Assembly (NCBI RefSeq): GCF_044465595.1
Contig: NZ_JBITLV010000001.1
Span: 1,240,001-1,304,000, forward strand
Direction of reading: 5' to 3'
Origin: Spongisporangium articulatum
Lineage (GTDB): Bacteria > Actinomycetota > Actinomycetes > Actinomycetales > Kineosporiaceae
DNA: 64,000 nt
Every line of letters begins with the position of its first letter. The stretch's first letter is position 1. This document shows, piece by piece, positions 1 through 10,059 of the stretch. The position numbers and the translations under genes are program-made. The notes beneath the pieces were generated by a model. It worked only from the letters and a program-made list of their open reading frames with translations, did no database searches and was not told the DNA's origin.

Positions 1-1
1 C

Positions 2-1622
<1,621 letters not shown>

Positions 1623-1630
<8 letters not shown>

Positions 1631-2531
1631 ACGCGGAGGCCACTCCGGCATCAGCTCGGCGCCGCCGCCGCGGCCGTCGACCAGCCCGGACGGCGCGGCG
1701 GCCGGTTACCGGGCCCGGCGCACCCTCGGGTTCCGGGTCGAGGCGCGCCGGCAGCTGACCCGGCGGCGCACCCAGCTGTCGCTGGGCTTCCTGATGGTGC
1801 TGCCGTTCATCCTGGTGGCGGCCTTCAAGCTCGGCTCCGACGACAACGACCGCGGCAACGCCCCCGCGCTGGTCGACCTCGCGACGGTCGGGGCCGCCAA
1901 CTTCACCACCTTCACGCTGTTCGTCAGCGCCGGGTTCCTGCTCGTGGTCGTGGTGGCGCTGTACTTCGGCGACACCGTGGCCAGCGAGGCGTCGTGGTCG
2001 TCGCTGCGCTACCTGCTGGCGCTGCCCGTCCCGCGCGGCCACCTGCTGTGGCGCAAGCTGCTCGTGGCGCTCGCCTACAGCGTGGTGGCGCTGGTGCTGC
2101 TGCCCGTCGTCGCCTACCTGGCCGGTGGCCTGTTCTTCGGCTGGGACCCGCTGCGGACGCCCCTGGGCGTGACGCTGTCGGGCGGCGAGCTGTTCTGGCG
2201 GCTGGTCGTGATGGTCGCCTACCTGGGGGTGTCGCTGCTGTTCGTCGCCGCGCTCGGGTTCGTGATCGGCGTGTGGACCGACGCGCCGCTGGGCGCGGTC
2301 GGCGGGGCCGTGCTGCTGGTGATCGTGTCGAACATCCTCGACGCCGTGACCGCGCTGGGCGACTGGCGGCAGCTGCTGCCCACCCATTACCAGTACGCGT
2401 TCACGGACGTACTGGGCGCGCAGATCGTCTGGACCGGGATGGCCCGGGGGGCGCTGCTGTCCTGCGGGTACGCGCTGGTCCTGTTCGTGGCCGCGTGGTG
2501 GCACTTCAACCGCAAGGACGTCACGAGCTGA
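1623..2531 (+). CDS. ABC-2 type transporter permease
   Basis: This 302-residue integral membrane protein has a hydrophilic, Pro/Ser-rich N-terminus of about 45 residues. About six hydrophobic segments follow, including SLGFLMVLPFILVAAF, FLLVVVVALYF, LLVALAYSVVALVLLPVVAY and AVLLVIVSNIL. The segment SLRYLLALPVPRGHLLWRK is typical of ABC-2 permeases. The start ATG lies inside the 3' end of the upstream ATPase gene, implying translational coupling and a shared complex. The partner ATPase carries an extracellular hydrolase-type domain, so export or processing of a peptide-like compound is possible, but nothing here identifies the cargo. Confidence 0.85.
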
Positions 2532-2630
2532 CGTCCCTCGCCGGGCGAGCAGGAACGAGGAAGCGCTGCTTCCCGTTGGTTCCCTAGCCTGAGCCTTGCC
2601 CTGCCCGCCTCCTGGGGGAGTCCCACCGCC

Positions 2631-4988
2631 ATGACCCAGCACGTCGCCGACAGCCACGACCTCATCCGGGTGCACGGCGCCCGCGAGAACAACCTGAAGG
2701 ACGTGAGCGTCGAGCTGCCCAAGCGGCGGCTGACCGTGTTCACCGGAGTGTCCGGGTCGGGCAAGAGCTCCCTGGTCTTCGCCACCATCGCGGCCGAGTC
2801 GCAGCGGATGATCAACGAGACCTACAGCACGTTCATCCAGGGCTTCATGCCCACGCTCGCCCGGCCGGACGTCGACCTGCTCGACGGCCTGACCACCGCG
2901 ATCATCGTCGACCAGGAGCGGATGGGCGCCGACCCGCGCTCCACGGTCGGCACCGCGACCGACGCCAACGCGATGCTGCGCATCCTGTTCAGCCGGCTGG
3001 GCAAGCCGTACGGCGGCCCGGCCCAGGCCTTCTCGTTCAACGTCGCCTCGATCAGCGGCGCGGGGGCCGTGACGGTCGAGAAGGGCGGCCGGGTGACCAA
3101 GGAGCGCCGGTCGTTCGAGGTGATCGGCGGGATGTGCCCGCGCTGCGAGGGCCGCGGCTCCGTCTCGGACATCGACCTGGACCAGATCGTCGACCGGGAG
3201 AAGTCGATCATGGAGGGGGCGATCCTGCTCCCCGGGTACTCGATGGAGGGCTGGTACGGCCGCATCTACGGCGGCTGCGGCTTCTTCGACCCGGACAAGC
3301 CGGTGAAGTCGTTCACCAAGCGGCAGCTGGACGACCTGCTCTACAAGGAGCCGACCAAGATCAAGGTCGAGGGCATCAACATCACCTATGAGGGCCTCGT
3401 CCCGCGGATGCAGAAGTCGATGCTGTCGAAGGACGTCGACTCGCTGCAGCCGCACGTGCGGGCCTTCGTCGAGCGGGCCGTCGTCTTCACCACCTGCCCC
3501 GAGTGCGACGGCACCCGGCTCACCGCCGCCGCCCGAGCCTCGAAGATCAAGGGAATCTCGATCGCCGACGCCTGCGCCATGCAGATCAGCGACCTGGCGG
3601 CGTGGGTGCGCGAACTCGACGAACCGAGCGTGGCGCCGCTGCTGGCCGGGCTGCAGGAGGTGCTGGACTCGTTCGTGCAGATCGGGCTCGGGTACCTGTC
3701 GCTGGAACGGCCCTCGGGAACGCTGTCCGGCGGCGAGGCCCAGCGGACGAAGATGATCCGGCACCTCGGCTCGGCCCTGACCGACGTCACCTACGTCTTC
3801 GACGAGCCGACCATCGGCCTGCACCCGCACGACATCCAGCGGATGAACGACCTGCTGCTGCAGCTGCGCGACAAGGGCAACACGGTGCTCGTCGTCGAGC
3901 ACAAGCCCGAGGCCATCGCGATCGCCGACCACGTCGTCGACCTCGGTCCGGGGGCCGGGACGGCCGGGGGCGAGGTGGTCTACGAGGGCACGGTCGAGGG
4001 GCTGAGCAGCAGCGGCACCCTGACCGGCAAGCACCTCCACGACCGCGCGACGCTGAAACCGGCCGTGCGCGAACGCACCGGGGTGCTCGAGGTGCGGGGC
4101 GCCTCGGCGCACAACCTGCAGTCGGTGGACGTCGACCTCCCGTTGGGCGTGCTGGTGGTCGTCACCGGGGTGGCCGGCTCGGGGAAGAGCTCGCTGATCC
4201 ACGGGTCGGTGTCGACGCGGGACGACGTGGTGAGCGTCGACCAGACCCCGATCCGCGGTTCGCGGCGCAGCAACCCGGCCACGTACACGGGGTTGCTGGA
4301 GCCGGTACGCAAGGCGTTCGCGAAGGCGAACGGGGTGAAACCCGCTCTTTTCAGCGCGAACTCGGAAGGGGCGTGCCCGAACTGCAAGGGGGCGGGCGTC
4401 GTCTACACCGACCTGGCGATGATGGCGGGCGTCGCGACCACGTGCGAGGTGTGCGGTGGGAAGCGGTTCGATGCGTCGGTTCTCGACTACACGCTCGGCG
4501 GGCGCGACATCAGCGAGGTGTTCGAGATGCCCGTCGAGGAGGCGGTCGAGTTCTTCGGGGTGGGCGACGCGAGGACGCCGGCCGCGCACAAGGTCCTGGA
4601 ACGGCTGATGGACGTCGGGCTCGGGTACGTGCGGCTCGGCCAGCCGTTGACGACGCTGTCCGGCGGGGAGCGGCAGCGGTTGAAGCTCGCCACGCAGATG
4701 GGGGACACGGGCGGCATCTACGTCCTGGACGAGCCCACCACCGGCCTGCACCTGGCCGACGTGGAGAACATGCTCGGGATGCTCGACCGCCTCGTCGACT
4801 CGGGGAAGTCCGTCATCGTCATCGAGCACCACCAGGCCGTGATGGCGCACGCCGACTGGATCGTCGACCTCGGTCCCGGTGCCGGTCACGACGGTGGGCG
4901 GGTGGTCTTCGAGGGCACGCCCGCGCAGCTCGTCGCCGCGCGGTCGACGGTCACCGGTGAGCACCTCGCGCAGTACGTGGGGGCGTGA
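2631..4988 (+). CDS. UvrA-like ABC ATPase (short UvrA paralogue)
   Basis: This 785-residue UvrA-family protein is shorter than housekeeping UvrA (about 950). It has two ABC modules: Walker A GVSGSGKSS and GVAGSGKSS, and signatures LSGGEAQRTKM and LSGGERQRLKL, each followed by a DEPT Walker B. Zinc-finger-like CxxC pairs (CPRCEGRG, CPECDGTR, CPNCKGAG, CEVCGGKR) are present. Members of this class include DrrC-type proteins, proposed to protect DNA from intercalating drugs, and other UvrA2-type proteins. A promoter-like TAGCCT lies at about 2585. It follows the exporter pair by 100 bp, so a self-protection role is conceivable but unproven. It is unlikely to be the housekeeping uvrA because no uvrB or uvrC is nearby. 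Confidence 0.85.
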   Translation: MTQHVADSHDLIRVHGARENNLKDVSVELPKRRLTVFTGVSGSGKSSLVFATIAAESQRMINETYSTFIQGFMPTLARPDVDLLDGLTTAIIVDQERMGADPRSTVGTATDANAMLRILFSRLGKPYGGPAQAFSFNVASISGAGAVTVEKGGRVTKERRSFEVIGGMCPRCEGRGSVSDIDLDQIVDREKSIMEGAILLPGYSMEGWYGRIYGGCGFFDPDKPVKSFTKRQLDDLLYKEPTKIKVEGINITYEGLVPRMQKSMLSKDVDSLQPHVRAFVERAVVFTTCPECDGTRLTAAARASKIKGISIADACAMQISDLAAWVRELDEPSVAPLLAGLQEVLDSFVQIGLGYLSLERPSGTLSGGEAQRTKMIRHLGSALTDVTYVFDEPTIGLHPHDIQRMNDLLLQLRDKGNTVLVVEHKPEAIAIADHVVDLGPGAGTAGGEVVYEGTVEGLSSSGTLTGKHLHDRATLKPAVRERTGVLEVRGASAHNLQSVDVDLPLGVLVVVTGVAGSGKSSLIHGSVSTRDDVVSVDQTPIRGSRRSNPATYTGLLEPVRKAFAKANGVKPALFSANSEGACPNCKGAGVVYTDLAMMAGVATTCEVCGGKRFDASVLDYTLGGRDISEVFEMPVEEAVEFFGVGDARTPAAHKVLERLMDVGLGYVRLGQPLTTLSGGERQRLKLATQMGDTGGIYVLDEPTTGLHLADVENMLGMLDRLVDSGKSVIVIEHHQAVMAHADWIVDLGPGAGHDGGRVVFEGTPAQLVAARSTVTGEHLAQYVGA

Positions 4989-5304
4989 GGTCCGGCGGTT
5001 TTGCTCGGAAACCTGCACTCCGGTGGATGATTTCGAGCAATACGTAGCTCCGACATTGAGATCGCGTGCCCGGACGCGGCTGCCGTGTGGGACCTGATCA
5101 AGCGCTGACCTGCGGGTGTTGGGCGACGTGCTGCGCCGATCGGGTGAACAAAAGTTTTTGCGCTCAGGGTTAAAGCCGCCTGTCAAGGGGTCGATGTAGT
5201 GGCCGCGACCAGATGTCGCCGGCTACACGGGAACCACCTCGGTTCACGTGGCTGGATCCACGCAGACCCCGGTAAGGAACCGGAGTCACTACCCAGGAGG
5301 CACA
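4989..5304 (+). other. Intergenic region upstream of the histone-like gene
   Basis: This 316-bp gap has no convincing complete gene. It is locally AT-richer around 5150-5180 (AAAAGTTTTTG and GGTTAAAG), where a promoter for the downstream gene is likely. A ribosome-binding site AGGAGG at 5295-5300 ends the region. A short unanchored reading frame ending at the TGA of about 5106-5108 encodes IEIACPDAAAVWDLIKR. This weakly resembles the start of a GNAT acetyltransferase and could be a gene remnant. Confidence 0.5.
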
Positions 5305-6309
5305 GTGCCCTCGAACTCCAAGCCCGCCGCGAAGAAGCAGGCTTCTACGCGGTCCGCGAGGAAGGCGGCGCCCGCTGCCCGCACCGCGCGGACGGCCAAG
5401 CCGGCCACCAAGGCCACCGTGAAGAAGACGGTGCGCCCGGCCGCCAAGAAGACCACCACGACGAAGTCCACCGCGACCAAGTCGACCACCCGCAAGGCCA
5501 TCCCGGCCCAGCGGACCGCCGCCAAGTCGGCTGCGAAGCCGGCCGTGAAGCGCACGGTCAAGTCGGCTGCGAAGCCGGCCGTGAAGCGCACGGTCAAGTC
5601 GGCTGCGAAGCCGGCCGTGAAGCGCACGGTCAAGTCGGCTGCGAAGCCGGCTGCGAAGCGCTCGGTCAAGTCGGCTGCGAAGCCGGCTGCGAAGCGCACC
5701 GTCGCGAAGCGGACCACGGCTGCGAAGCCCGCCGCGAAGCGCACGGTCGCCAAGCGGACCACGGCTGCGAAGCCCGCCGCGAAGCGCACGGTCGCCAAGC
5801 GGACCACGGCTGCGAAGCCCGCCGCGAAGCGTACGGTCGCCAAGCGGACCACGGCTGCGAAGCCCGCCGCGAAGCGCACGGTCGCCAAGCGGACCACGGC
5901 TGCCAAGCCCGCCGCGAAGCGCACCGCTGCCAAGAAGTCCGTCGCCACCAAGACGGTCACCAAGCGCACCGCTGCCAAGAAGCCGGTCGCCAAGAAGGCC
6001 GTCGCCAAGAAGGCCGTCGCGAAGCGCACCGTCGCCAAGCGCACGACCGCCAAGAAGACGGTGGCCAAGCGCGCCACCGCCAAGCGCACCGTCGCCGCGA
6101 AGCCGGCCGCCAAGCGGACCGTGGCCAAGCGCGCCACCGCCGCGAAGCCCGCCGCGAAGCGGACCGTGGCCAAGCGCGCCACCGCCAAGCGCACCACCGC
6201 CAAGCGCACCACCATGGTGCCGATGGCTCGCACCGCGAACGGCCGCTCCGTCAGCCGTCGCATGTCGCCGACCCCGGCTCGCCGCATGGCGATGGCCGGC
6301 AAGGCCTGA
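5305..6309 (+). CDS. Histone H1-like lysine/alanine-rich DNA-binding protein
   Basis: The start is GTG with AGGAGG four bases upstream, giving 334 residues. The open frame extends further upstream but without a ribosome-binding site. The protein is almost entirely Lys, Ala, Thr, Arg, Val and Pro, in KxAAK/PAAK-type repeats. Five 12-residue units (KSAAKPAVKRTV and variants) are followed by five 15-residue units (AKRTTAAKPAAKRTV), then less regular K/R-rich repeats. The C-terminus is Arg/Met-rich (SRRMSPTPARRMAMAGKA). This composition matches bacterial H1-like nucleoid proteins and the tails of actinobacterial HupS-type proteins, but no folded HU domain is present. Non-specific DNA binding and compaction is inferred. 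A strong hairpin follows the stop. Confidence 0.8.
   Translation: MPSNSKPAAKKQASTRSARKAAPAARTARTAKPATKATVKKTVRPAAKKTTTTKSTATKSTTRKAIPAQRTAAKSAAKPAVKRTVKSAAKPAVKRTVKSAAKPAVKRTVKSAAKPAAKRSVKSAAKPAAKRTVAKRTTAAKPAAKRTVAKRTTAAKPAAKRTVAKRTTAAKPAAKRTVAKRTTAAKPAAKRTVAKRTTAAKPAAKRTAAKKSVATKTVTKRTAAKKPVAKKAVAKKAVAKRTVAKRTTAKKTVAKRATAKRTVAAKPAAKRTVAKRATAAKPAAKRTVAKRATAKRTTAKRTTMVPMARTANGRSVSRRMSPTPARRMAMAGKA
5524..5703 (+). repeat. Five 36-bp tandem repeats in the histone-like gene
   Basis: Units start at 5524, 5560, 5596, 5632 and 5668. Each encodes KSAAKPAVKRTV or KSAAKPAAKR(T/S)V. The first three are nearly identical in DNA as well as protein, suggesting recent duplication or homogenisation. Confidence 0.95.
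5704..5928 (+). repeat. Five 45-bp tandem repeats in the histone-like gene
   Basis: Units start at 5704, 5749, 5794, 5839 and 5884, each encoding AKRTTAAKPAAKRTV (the last unit ends TA). They abut the 36-bp array. The copies differ at only a few bases, so copy number may vary between strains. Confidence 0.95.
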
Positions 6310-6324
6310 CACGCCAGATCCGAT

Positions 6325-6355
6325 CGGCCGGTCCCGGGACTCCCGGGACCGGCCG
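6325..6355 (+). terminator. Hairpin terminator after the histone-like gene
   Basis: A perfect 14-bp GC-rich stem (6325-6338 with 6342-6355) has a 3-nt loop. It begins 15 bp after the stop codon and is followed by TCGGCCTTT. The run of T is short, as is usual in high-GC actinobacteria. Confidence 0.85.
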
Positions 6356-6365
6356 TCGGCCTTTG

Positions 6366-6470
6366 GGCGCGGTGCGACACCGTGCTCACGTGGCTTGCCT
6401 CGCCTCGTGGGCACGGTGTGGCACTGCGCTCACCTGGTGGTAGCTGTGTCACACCGCACCCACCGGGCTC
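6366..6470. repeat. Degenerate intergenic repeats (GCGGTG-ACACCG type)
   Basis: Three related segments of about 30 bp occur in a row: GGTGCGACACCGTGCTCACG, then CACGGTGTGGCACTGCGCTC, then CTGTGTCACACCGCACCCAC. They share the words CGGTGT, CACACCG and GTGCTCAC, each weakly palindromic. Closely similar copies lie at about 20591-20642, 14 kb away. There are no unique spacers, so this is not a CRISPR array. Confidence 0.6.
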
Positions 6471-6509
6471 GGCCGATCGTGCTGGTCCGCCGGGCCGTGT
6501 CGGAGCGAC

Positions 6510-7175
6510 GTGTCAGCATGGACGGCGATGAGCAGCGACCACGCACGCAACCCGGGCCGCGCGCCCGGCGCCCGCCCCCGCCGTCCCGCCCTGTTCGGCC
6601 CGGTGGTGATGGACGCCTTCGTCGGCGCCGACGACCCGGCCCGGCGCATCGAGGCGGCCCACCTGACCGCCGCGGCGCTGGTCCGTCAGGGCCGCTCGGG
6701 CCTCGACCCCGACCTGACGAAGCGCATGCTGAAGCTGGCCGACGAGGGGCTCGACGAGATCGCCGAGCTCTGGTCCGCCCGGCCCGCGGGGTCACTGCCG
6801 GGGGCGCTGTGGCGGCTCTACGCGCTGCGGGCCGGCATCCGCCGCGACCCGGTGGGCGTCGCGCACTCCTTCGAGCGGGGGCGTGACCAGGCACCGCTGC
6901 ACGACGCGATGGCCGCGGTGGCCGAACCGCCCGGTCCCGACGAGGTCCAGGAACTGGCGGACGGCGTCCTGGCCGGCGCCGTGACCGCCGACCTGGCCGA
7001 CGCGCTCGAGCGGGCCGCCGCGTTCTGCCACGTCGTCGCGGCGGGTCTGATCACGCGCTCCGACGACGACCCGCTGCGCTCCGTGGAACTCGCCAAGCAG
7101 GCCTCGGCGCTGGCCCGCACCGGCACCGAGCTCGAAGAGGCCGCGAACCTCTGGCGGCGCGGCGAACTGGAGTAG
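6510..7175 (+). CDS. Conserved hypothetical protein
   Basis: This 221-residue, largely alpha-helical soluble protein has no family I recognise. The start is uncertain: GTG at 6510 has GGAG four bases upstream, and an in-frame ATG at 6528 is the alternative. The first 25 residues are basic and Pro-rich. The rest is Ala/Leu/Asp-rich helices with no signal peptide or membrane segment. Its stop lies only 2 bp from the stop of the convergent gene at 7178, with no room for a separate terminator. Confidence 0.6.
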   Translation: MSAWTAMSSDHARNPGRAPGARPRRPALFGPVVMDAFVGADDPARRIEAAHLTAAALVRQGRSGLDPDLTKRMLKLADEGLDEIAELWSARPAGSLPGALWRLYALRAGIRRDPVGVAHSFERGRDQAPLHDAMAAVAEPPGPDEVQELADGVLAGAVTADLADALERAAAFCHVVAAGLITRSDDDPLRSVELAKQASALARTGTELEEAANLWRRGELE

Positions 7176-7177
7176 GG

Positions 7178-8005
7178 CTACCGGGAGAGGTCGCGAGGCG
7201 TCATGACCAGGCCCTCGGTCCGGAAGAGCTCTGTCCCCCGGGCCCGGGCGTCCGGGCGGTTCTGCGCCGTCGTCACGAAGGCCTCCGGAGTCTCGCCCAT
7301 CACCGCGCGCAGCGCCACCGAGCGGGCCAGCAGGCCGCTGACGAGCCGGTGTTGATCCGCGGGCCGCAGAGCCAGGCCCTCCTCGTCGGTCAGGAGGCCG
7401 TGGCGGCCGGCGTAGACGTGGACCCCGCCCAGGACCTCACCCGACTCCAACCCGGCGCCGACGGTGGTGTGGGGCGCGAACGTCCGGACGTAGTTCGGTT
7501 CCGTCCGGTCGACGGCCTCCAGCTGGTCCGCGTCCAGCAGCAGGAGGTGGAGGCGCTCGTCGGCTGCGGGTTCGAGGACCGGCGACGTCGGCAGGTAGCC
7601 CGCGGCGGAGATGTGCGCCGAGACCCCGACCCGCAGGCCCTGGACCTCGACCCGGAGGATCGGGACCGTCGTCGAACAGCCGGCGCGCGACAACTTCCGG
7701 TGCAGCTGCGCCGGCGAGGCGTTGGAACCGATCGCCAGTACCGGGTGGCGCCGAGCGGTCGGGGCGGCGCCCGCCTGTCGCAGGAAGTCGTCGAGCGGGA
7801 CCGGGGTCGCAGACGCCGACTCGGGCCCGACGCGCCAGTGCCCCACCGGACGCCCCGGGCTCGCGTGCACCGCCAGCAGTCGTCGCCGGTGCAGCACGCA
7901 GGACACGATCGGTCGCACACCGGGGTACGTCAGGGGGGCGTCCGCGGGACTCGTCCACGCCAGCCGGTCGTCGGGCCCGAAGCCGCTCAGCGGTCGAACG
8001 GTCAC
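7178..8005 (-). CDS. Uncharacterised protein, possible gamma-glutamylcyclotransferase-like fold
   Basis: Start GTG at 8005 was chosen because GGGAG lies five bases upstream. The frame stays open much further only because of base composition. The protein has 275 residues. The middle contains VLAIGSNASPAQL and later LLLLDADQLEAVDRTEPNYVR. These resemble the YGSN and substrate-loop regions of gamma-glutamylcyclotransferase-like proteins, but this is a weak match by eye. There is no signal peptide or membrane segment. The catalytic residue of that family cannot be assigned, so the function should be treated as unknown. Confidence 0.6.
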   Translation of the reverse strand: MTVRPLSGFGPDDRLAWTSPADAPLTYPGVRPIVSCVLHRRRLLAVHASPGRPVGHWRVGPESASATPVPLDDFLRQAGAAPTARRHPVLAIGSNASPAQLHRKLSRAGCSTTVPILRVEVQGLRVGVSAHISAAGYLPTSPVLEPAADERLHLLLLDADQLEAVDRTEPNYVRTFAPHTTVGAGLESGEVLGGVHVYAGRHGLLTDEEGLALRPADQHRLVSGLLARSVALRAVMGETPEAFVTTAQNRPDARARGTELFRTEGLVMTPRDLSR

Positions 8006-8329
8006 GCGGTCTCCCGTGGGTTTCAGCCGTCCGTTTGCCCACCTTGTCACCAGCCCGTCGAGGTCGGGTACTAGCCGTTCGGCGGGAACATCCCGGCGCG
8101 GGGCCGGGTTACCATCGAACGGTGACGCCCTCCGGGGTCTCACCGGGCGTCGGACCGCGGTAGCCCCGGGTCCCATCTGAAGCCGCCTAGAGCGGCCTTT
8201 GCGCCGTGAGGCGCTCCCGGTCCGACGTCCGTCTTTCCCCCCTTTCTCGATCACGATTCGCATCCGTGTGCAGATCACGGAAGGCTTTGTCGAAGAAGCC
8301 AGGGAGAGCGTCGTCGGGAGGGAGTACCT
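8006..8329. other. Divergent promoter region, 324 bp
   Basis: This region lies between two divergently transcribed genes. A small hairpin, GCCGC-5-GCGGC followed by CTTT, is at 8182-8200. The ribosome-binding site GGGAGGGAG for the phosphoesterase is just before 8330. No riboswitch consensus or further gene was recognised. Confidence 0.5.
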
Positions 8330-10036
8330 GTGTATTCCGCCCTGAACCGCGCCTACGTGACCTTCTGGCTCTGGCTGTTCCGCCGCTGGCACGCCCTCGC
8401 GGGGGTGCTCGTCGTGGCGTTGCTGGGGGCCGTGTTCGGGGCCGCGCTCGCGCCTGCGACGACGACCGAGGTCGGCCCGCTGCAGGCGAAGATCCGGGTG
8501 GTGCCGAGTTTCGACCCCGGTGTGCGGCTGCTCCTGCCGCCCGCGGGGGAGGTGGACTTCGCGACGCACAAGGCGCCGTTCGCCGTCGAGGGCCGCATCG
8601 CGCAGGTCGACCTGGAGGGCGCCCGGTCGCTCATCGACTCGCCCGCCGGGGTGCGCGCGCTGACCGAGACCGCACCGGGTGCCCTGCGCACCGCCGTCAT
8701 CAGGGCTGCCCTCACGACCGTGCTGTTCGCGTTCGCCGGGGCGCTCGTCCTCAGCCTGCTCGTGTTCCGGCTGCGCTGGCGTCGGCTGGCGCAGGTCGCG
8801 GCGACGCTGAGCGGTGTACTGGTGCTGACCGCGGGTGCGACGGCCGCGACGGCCGACCCGAACCGCCTGCAGCAACCGCAGTTCACCGGTCTGCTCAGCC
8901 AGGCGCCGTACGTCACCGGGTCGGTCACCAGCGCGTTGCAGCGCCTCGAGACCTACCGCAGCGGGCTGGCCGACATCGTGCGCTCGGTGACCGCGCTGTA
9001 CGCGACGGCCGACGCGCTGCCGACGCTGTCGACGTCCGACGACGACGACGTCGTGACCGTCCTGCACGTCTCCGACATCCACCTGAACCCGCTGGCCTTC
9101 GACCTGATCGACCGCCTGGTCCAGCAGTTCAAGGTCGACGTCGTCGTCGACACCGGCGACATCACGACGTGGGGGACGACGGTCGAGTCGTCGACGCTGT
9201 CGCGCATCGGCCAGCTGTCGGTGCCCTACGTCTTCGTGCGCGGCAACCACGACTCGGCCGCCACCCAACGGTCGGTCGCCGCGCAGAAGAACGCGATCGT
9301 CCTGGACGACCGGGTGGTCGAGGTGGCCGGGTTGACCATCGCCGGCATCGGCGACCCGAACTTCACCCCGGACGGCGACGCGGCGGCCAGCCCGAGCTTC
9401 GGTCCGACCCGTGGGGGTGGGACGGCCACCGTCTCACCCTCGTCGACCGGGTCACCGTCGGCGTCCGCTCCGGTCCCGTCGACCGGTGCGGCCGGCCCGA
9501 GCGTGTCGCCCAGCCCGAGCGGGCCGCTGTACGGCGTGAACAGCACCCTGGCCACCACCATCGACGGCTGGGACGCCCGGCACCCCGACAACCCGGTCGA
9601 GATCGCCGCGGTGCACGAGCCCTTCGATCTGCAGCCCCTGCTGGGCCGGGTGCCGACGATCATGGCGGGGCACACGCACTCGCGGAACACCAGCCTGGAC
9701 AAGACGGGGACCCGGGTCCTCGTCGAGGGGTCGACGGGCGGCGCCGGCCTGACCGCCCGCGGCCTGACCCGGCTGGCCGACGGCAAGCCGCTGCCCCTGG
9801 CCGCGTCGTTGGTCTACGTGGCCCGCTCCGGCGTGCAGCAGGGGCAGGTCGTGGCCACCGACGCCATCACGGTCGGCGGGTTCGGGCTGACCTCGGTCAA
9901 CCTGCAGCGCACCGTCTTCCGGACCCCGACCGTGCTCAGACCGGCGGCCGAACCGGCCCCGAGCCCCACGTCGTCCCCTTCTCCCACGCCGAGCGTGGCG
10001 GCGTCCGGTGCTGCTTCCGGCCGCCGCGAGGACTGA
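8330..10036 (+). CDS. Membrane-anchored calcineurin-like metallophosphoesterase
   Basis: This 568-residue protein starts at GTG with a strong GGGAGGGAG ribosome-binding site. N-terminal membrane helices are at about residues 20-40, 125-145 and 155-178. The phosphoesterase domain begins at about residue 243 and shows the metal-binding motifs SDIH, DTGD, GNHD, a later VHEP and GHTH. This is the dimetal set of calcineurin-like hydrolases. A Ser/Thr/Pro-rich insertion (about residues 360-400) sits between GNHD and GHTH, and a Pro/Ser tail ends the protein, so the domain is probably outside the membrane. The substrate is unknown. It converges with pstB with only 23 bp between stops, which hold a 6-bp hairpin at 10042-10057. 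Confidence 0.85.
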   Translation: MYSALNRAYVTFWLWLFRRWHALAGVLVVALLGAVFGAALAPATTTEVGPLQAKIRVVPSFDPGVRLLLPPAGEVDFATHKAPFAVEGRIAQVDLEGARSLIDSPAGVRALTETAPGALRTAVIRAALTTVLFAFAGALVLSLLVFRLRWRRLAQVAATLSGVLVLTAGATAATADPNRLQQPQFTGLLSQAPYVTGSVTSALQRLETYRSGLADIVRSVTALYATADALPTLSTSDDDDVVTVLHVSDIHLNPLAFDLIDRLVQQFKVDVVVDTGDITTWGTTVESSTLSRIGQLSVPYVFVRGNHDSAATQRSVAAQKNAIVLDDRVVEVAGLTIAGIGDPNFTPDGDAAASPSFGPTRGGGTATVSPSSTGSPSASAPVPSTGAAGPSVSPSPSGPLYGVNSTLATTIDGWDARHPDNPVEIAAVHEPFDLQPLLGRVPTIMAGHTHSRNTSLDKTGTRVLVEGSTGGAGLTARGLTRLADGKPLPLAASLVYVARSGVQQGQVVATDAITVGGFGLTSVNLQRTVFRTPTVLRPAAEPAPSPTSSPSPTPSVAASGAASGRRED

Positions 10037-10059
10037 AAGACCCTGCTGTAGAGCAGGAC

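Noticed and set aside
5524..5928. CRISPR-like regular repeats
   Set aside because: Units are contiguous with no unique spacers, in frame, and encode one protein. No cas genes are nearby.
5170..6414. Collagen-like Gly-Leu-rich repeats on the minus strand opposite the histone-like gene
   Set aside because: They are the mirror of the Lys/Ala-rich tandem repeats. The plus-strand gene has the ribosome-binding site and terminator.
8006..8329. Possible riboswitch (c-di-AMP or similar) before the membrane phosphoesterase
   Set aside because: The leader is GC-rich with only a small hairpin. I could not find the conserved core of any riboswitch class.
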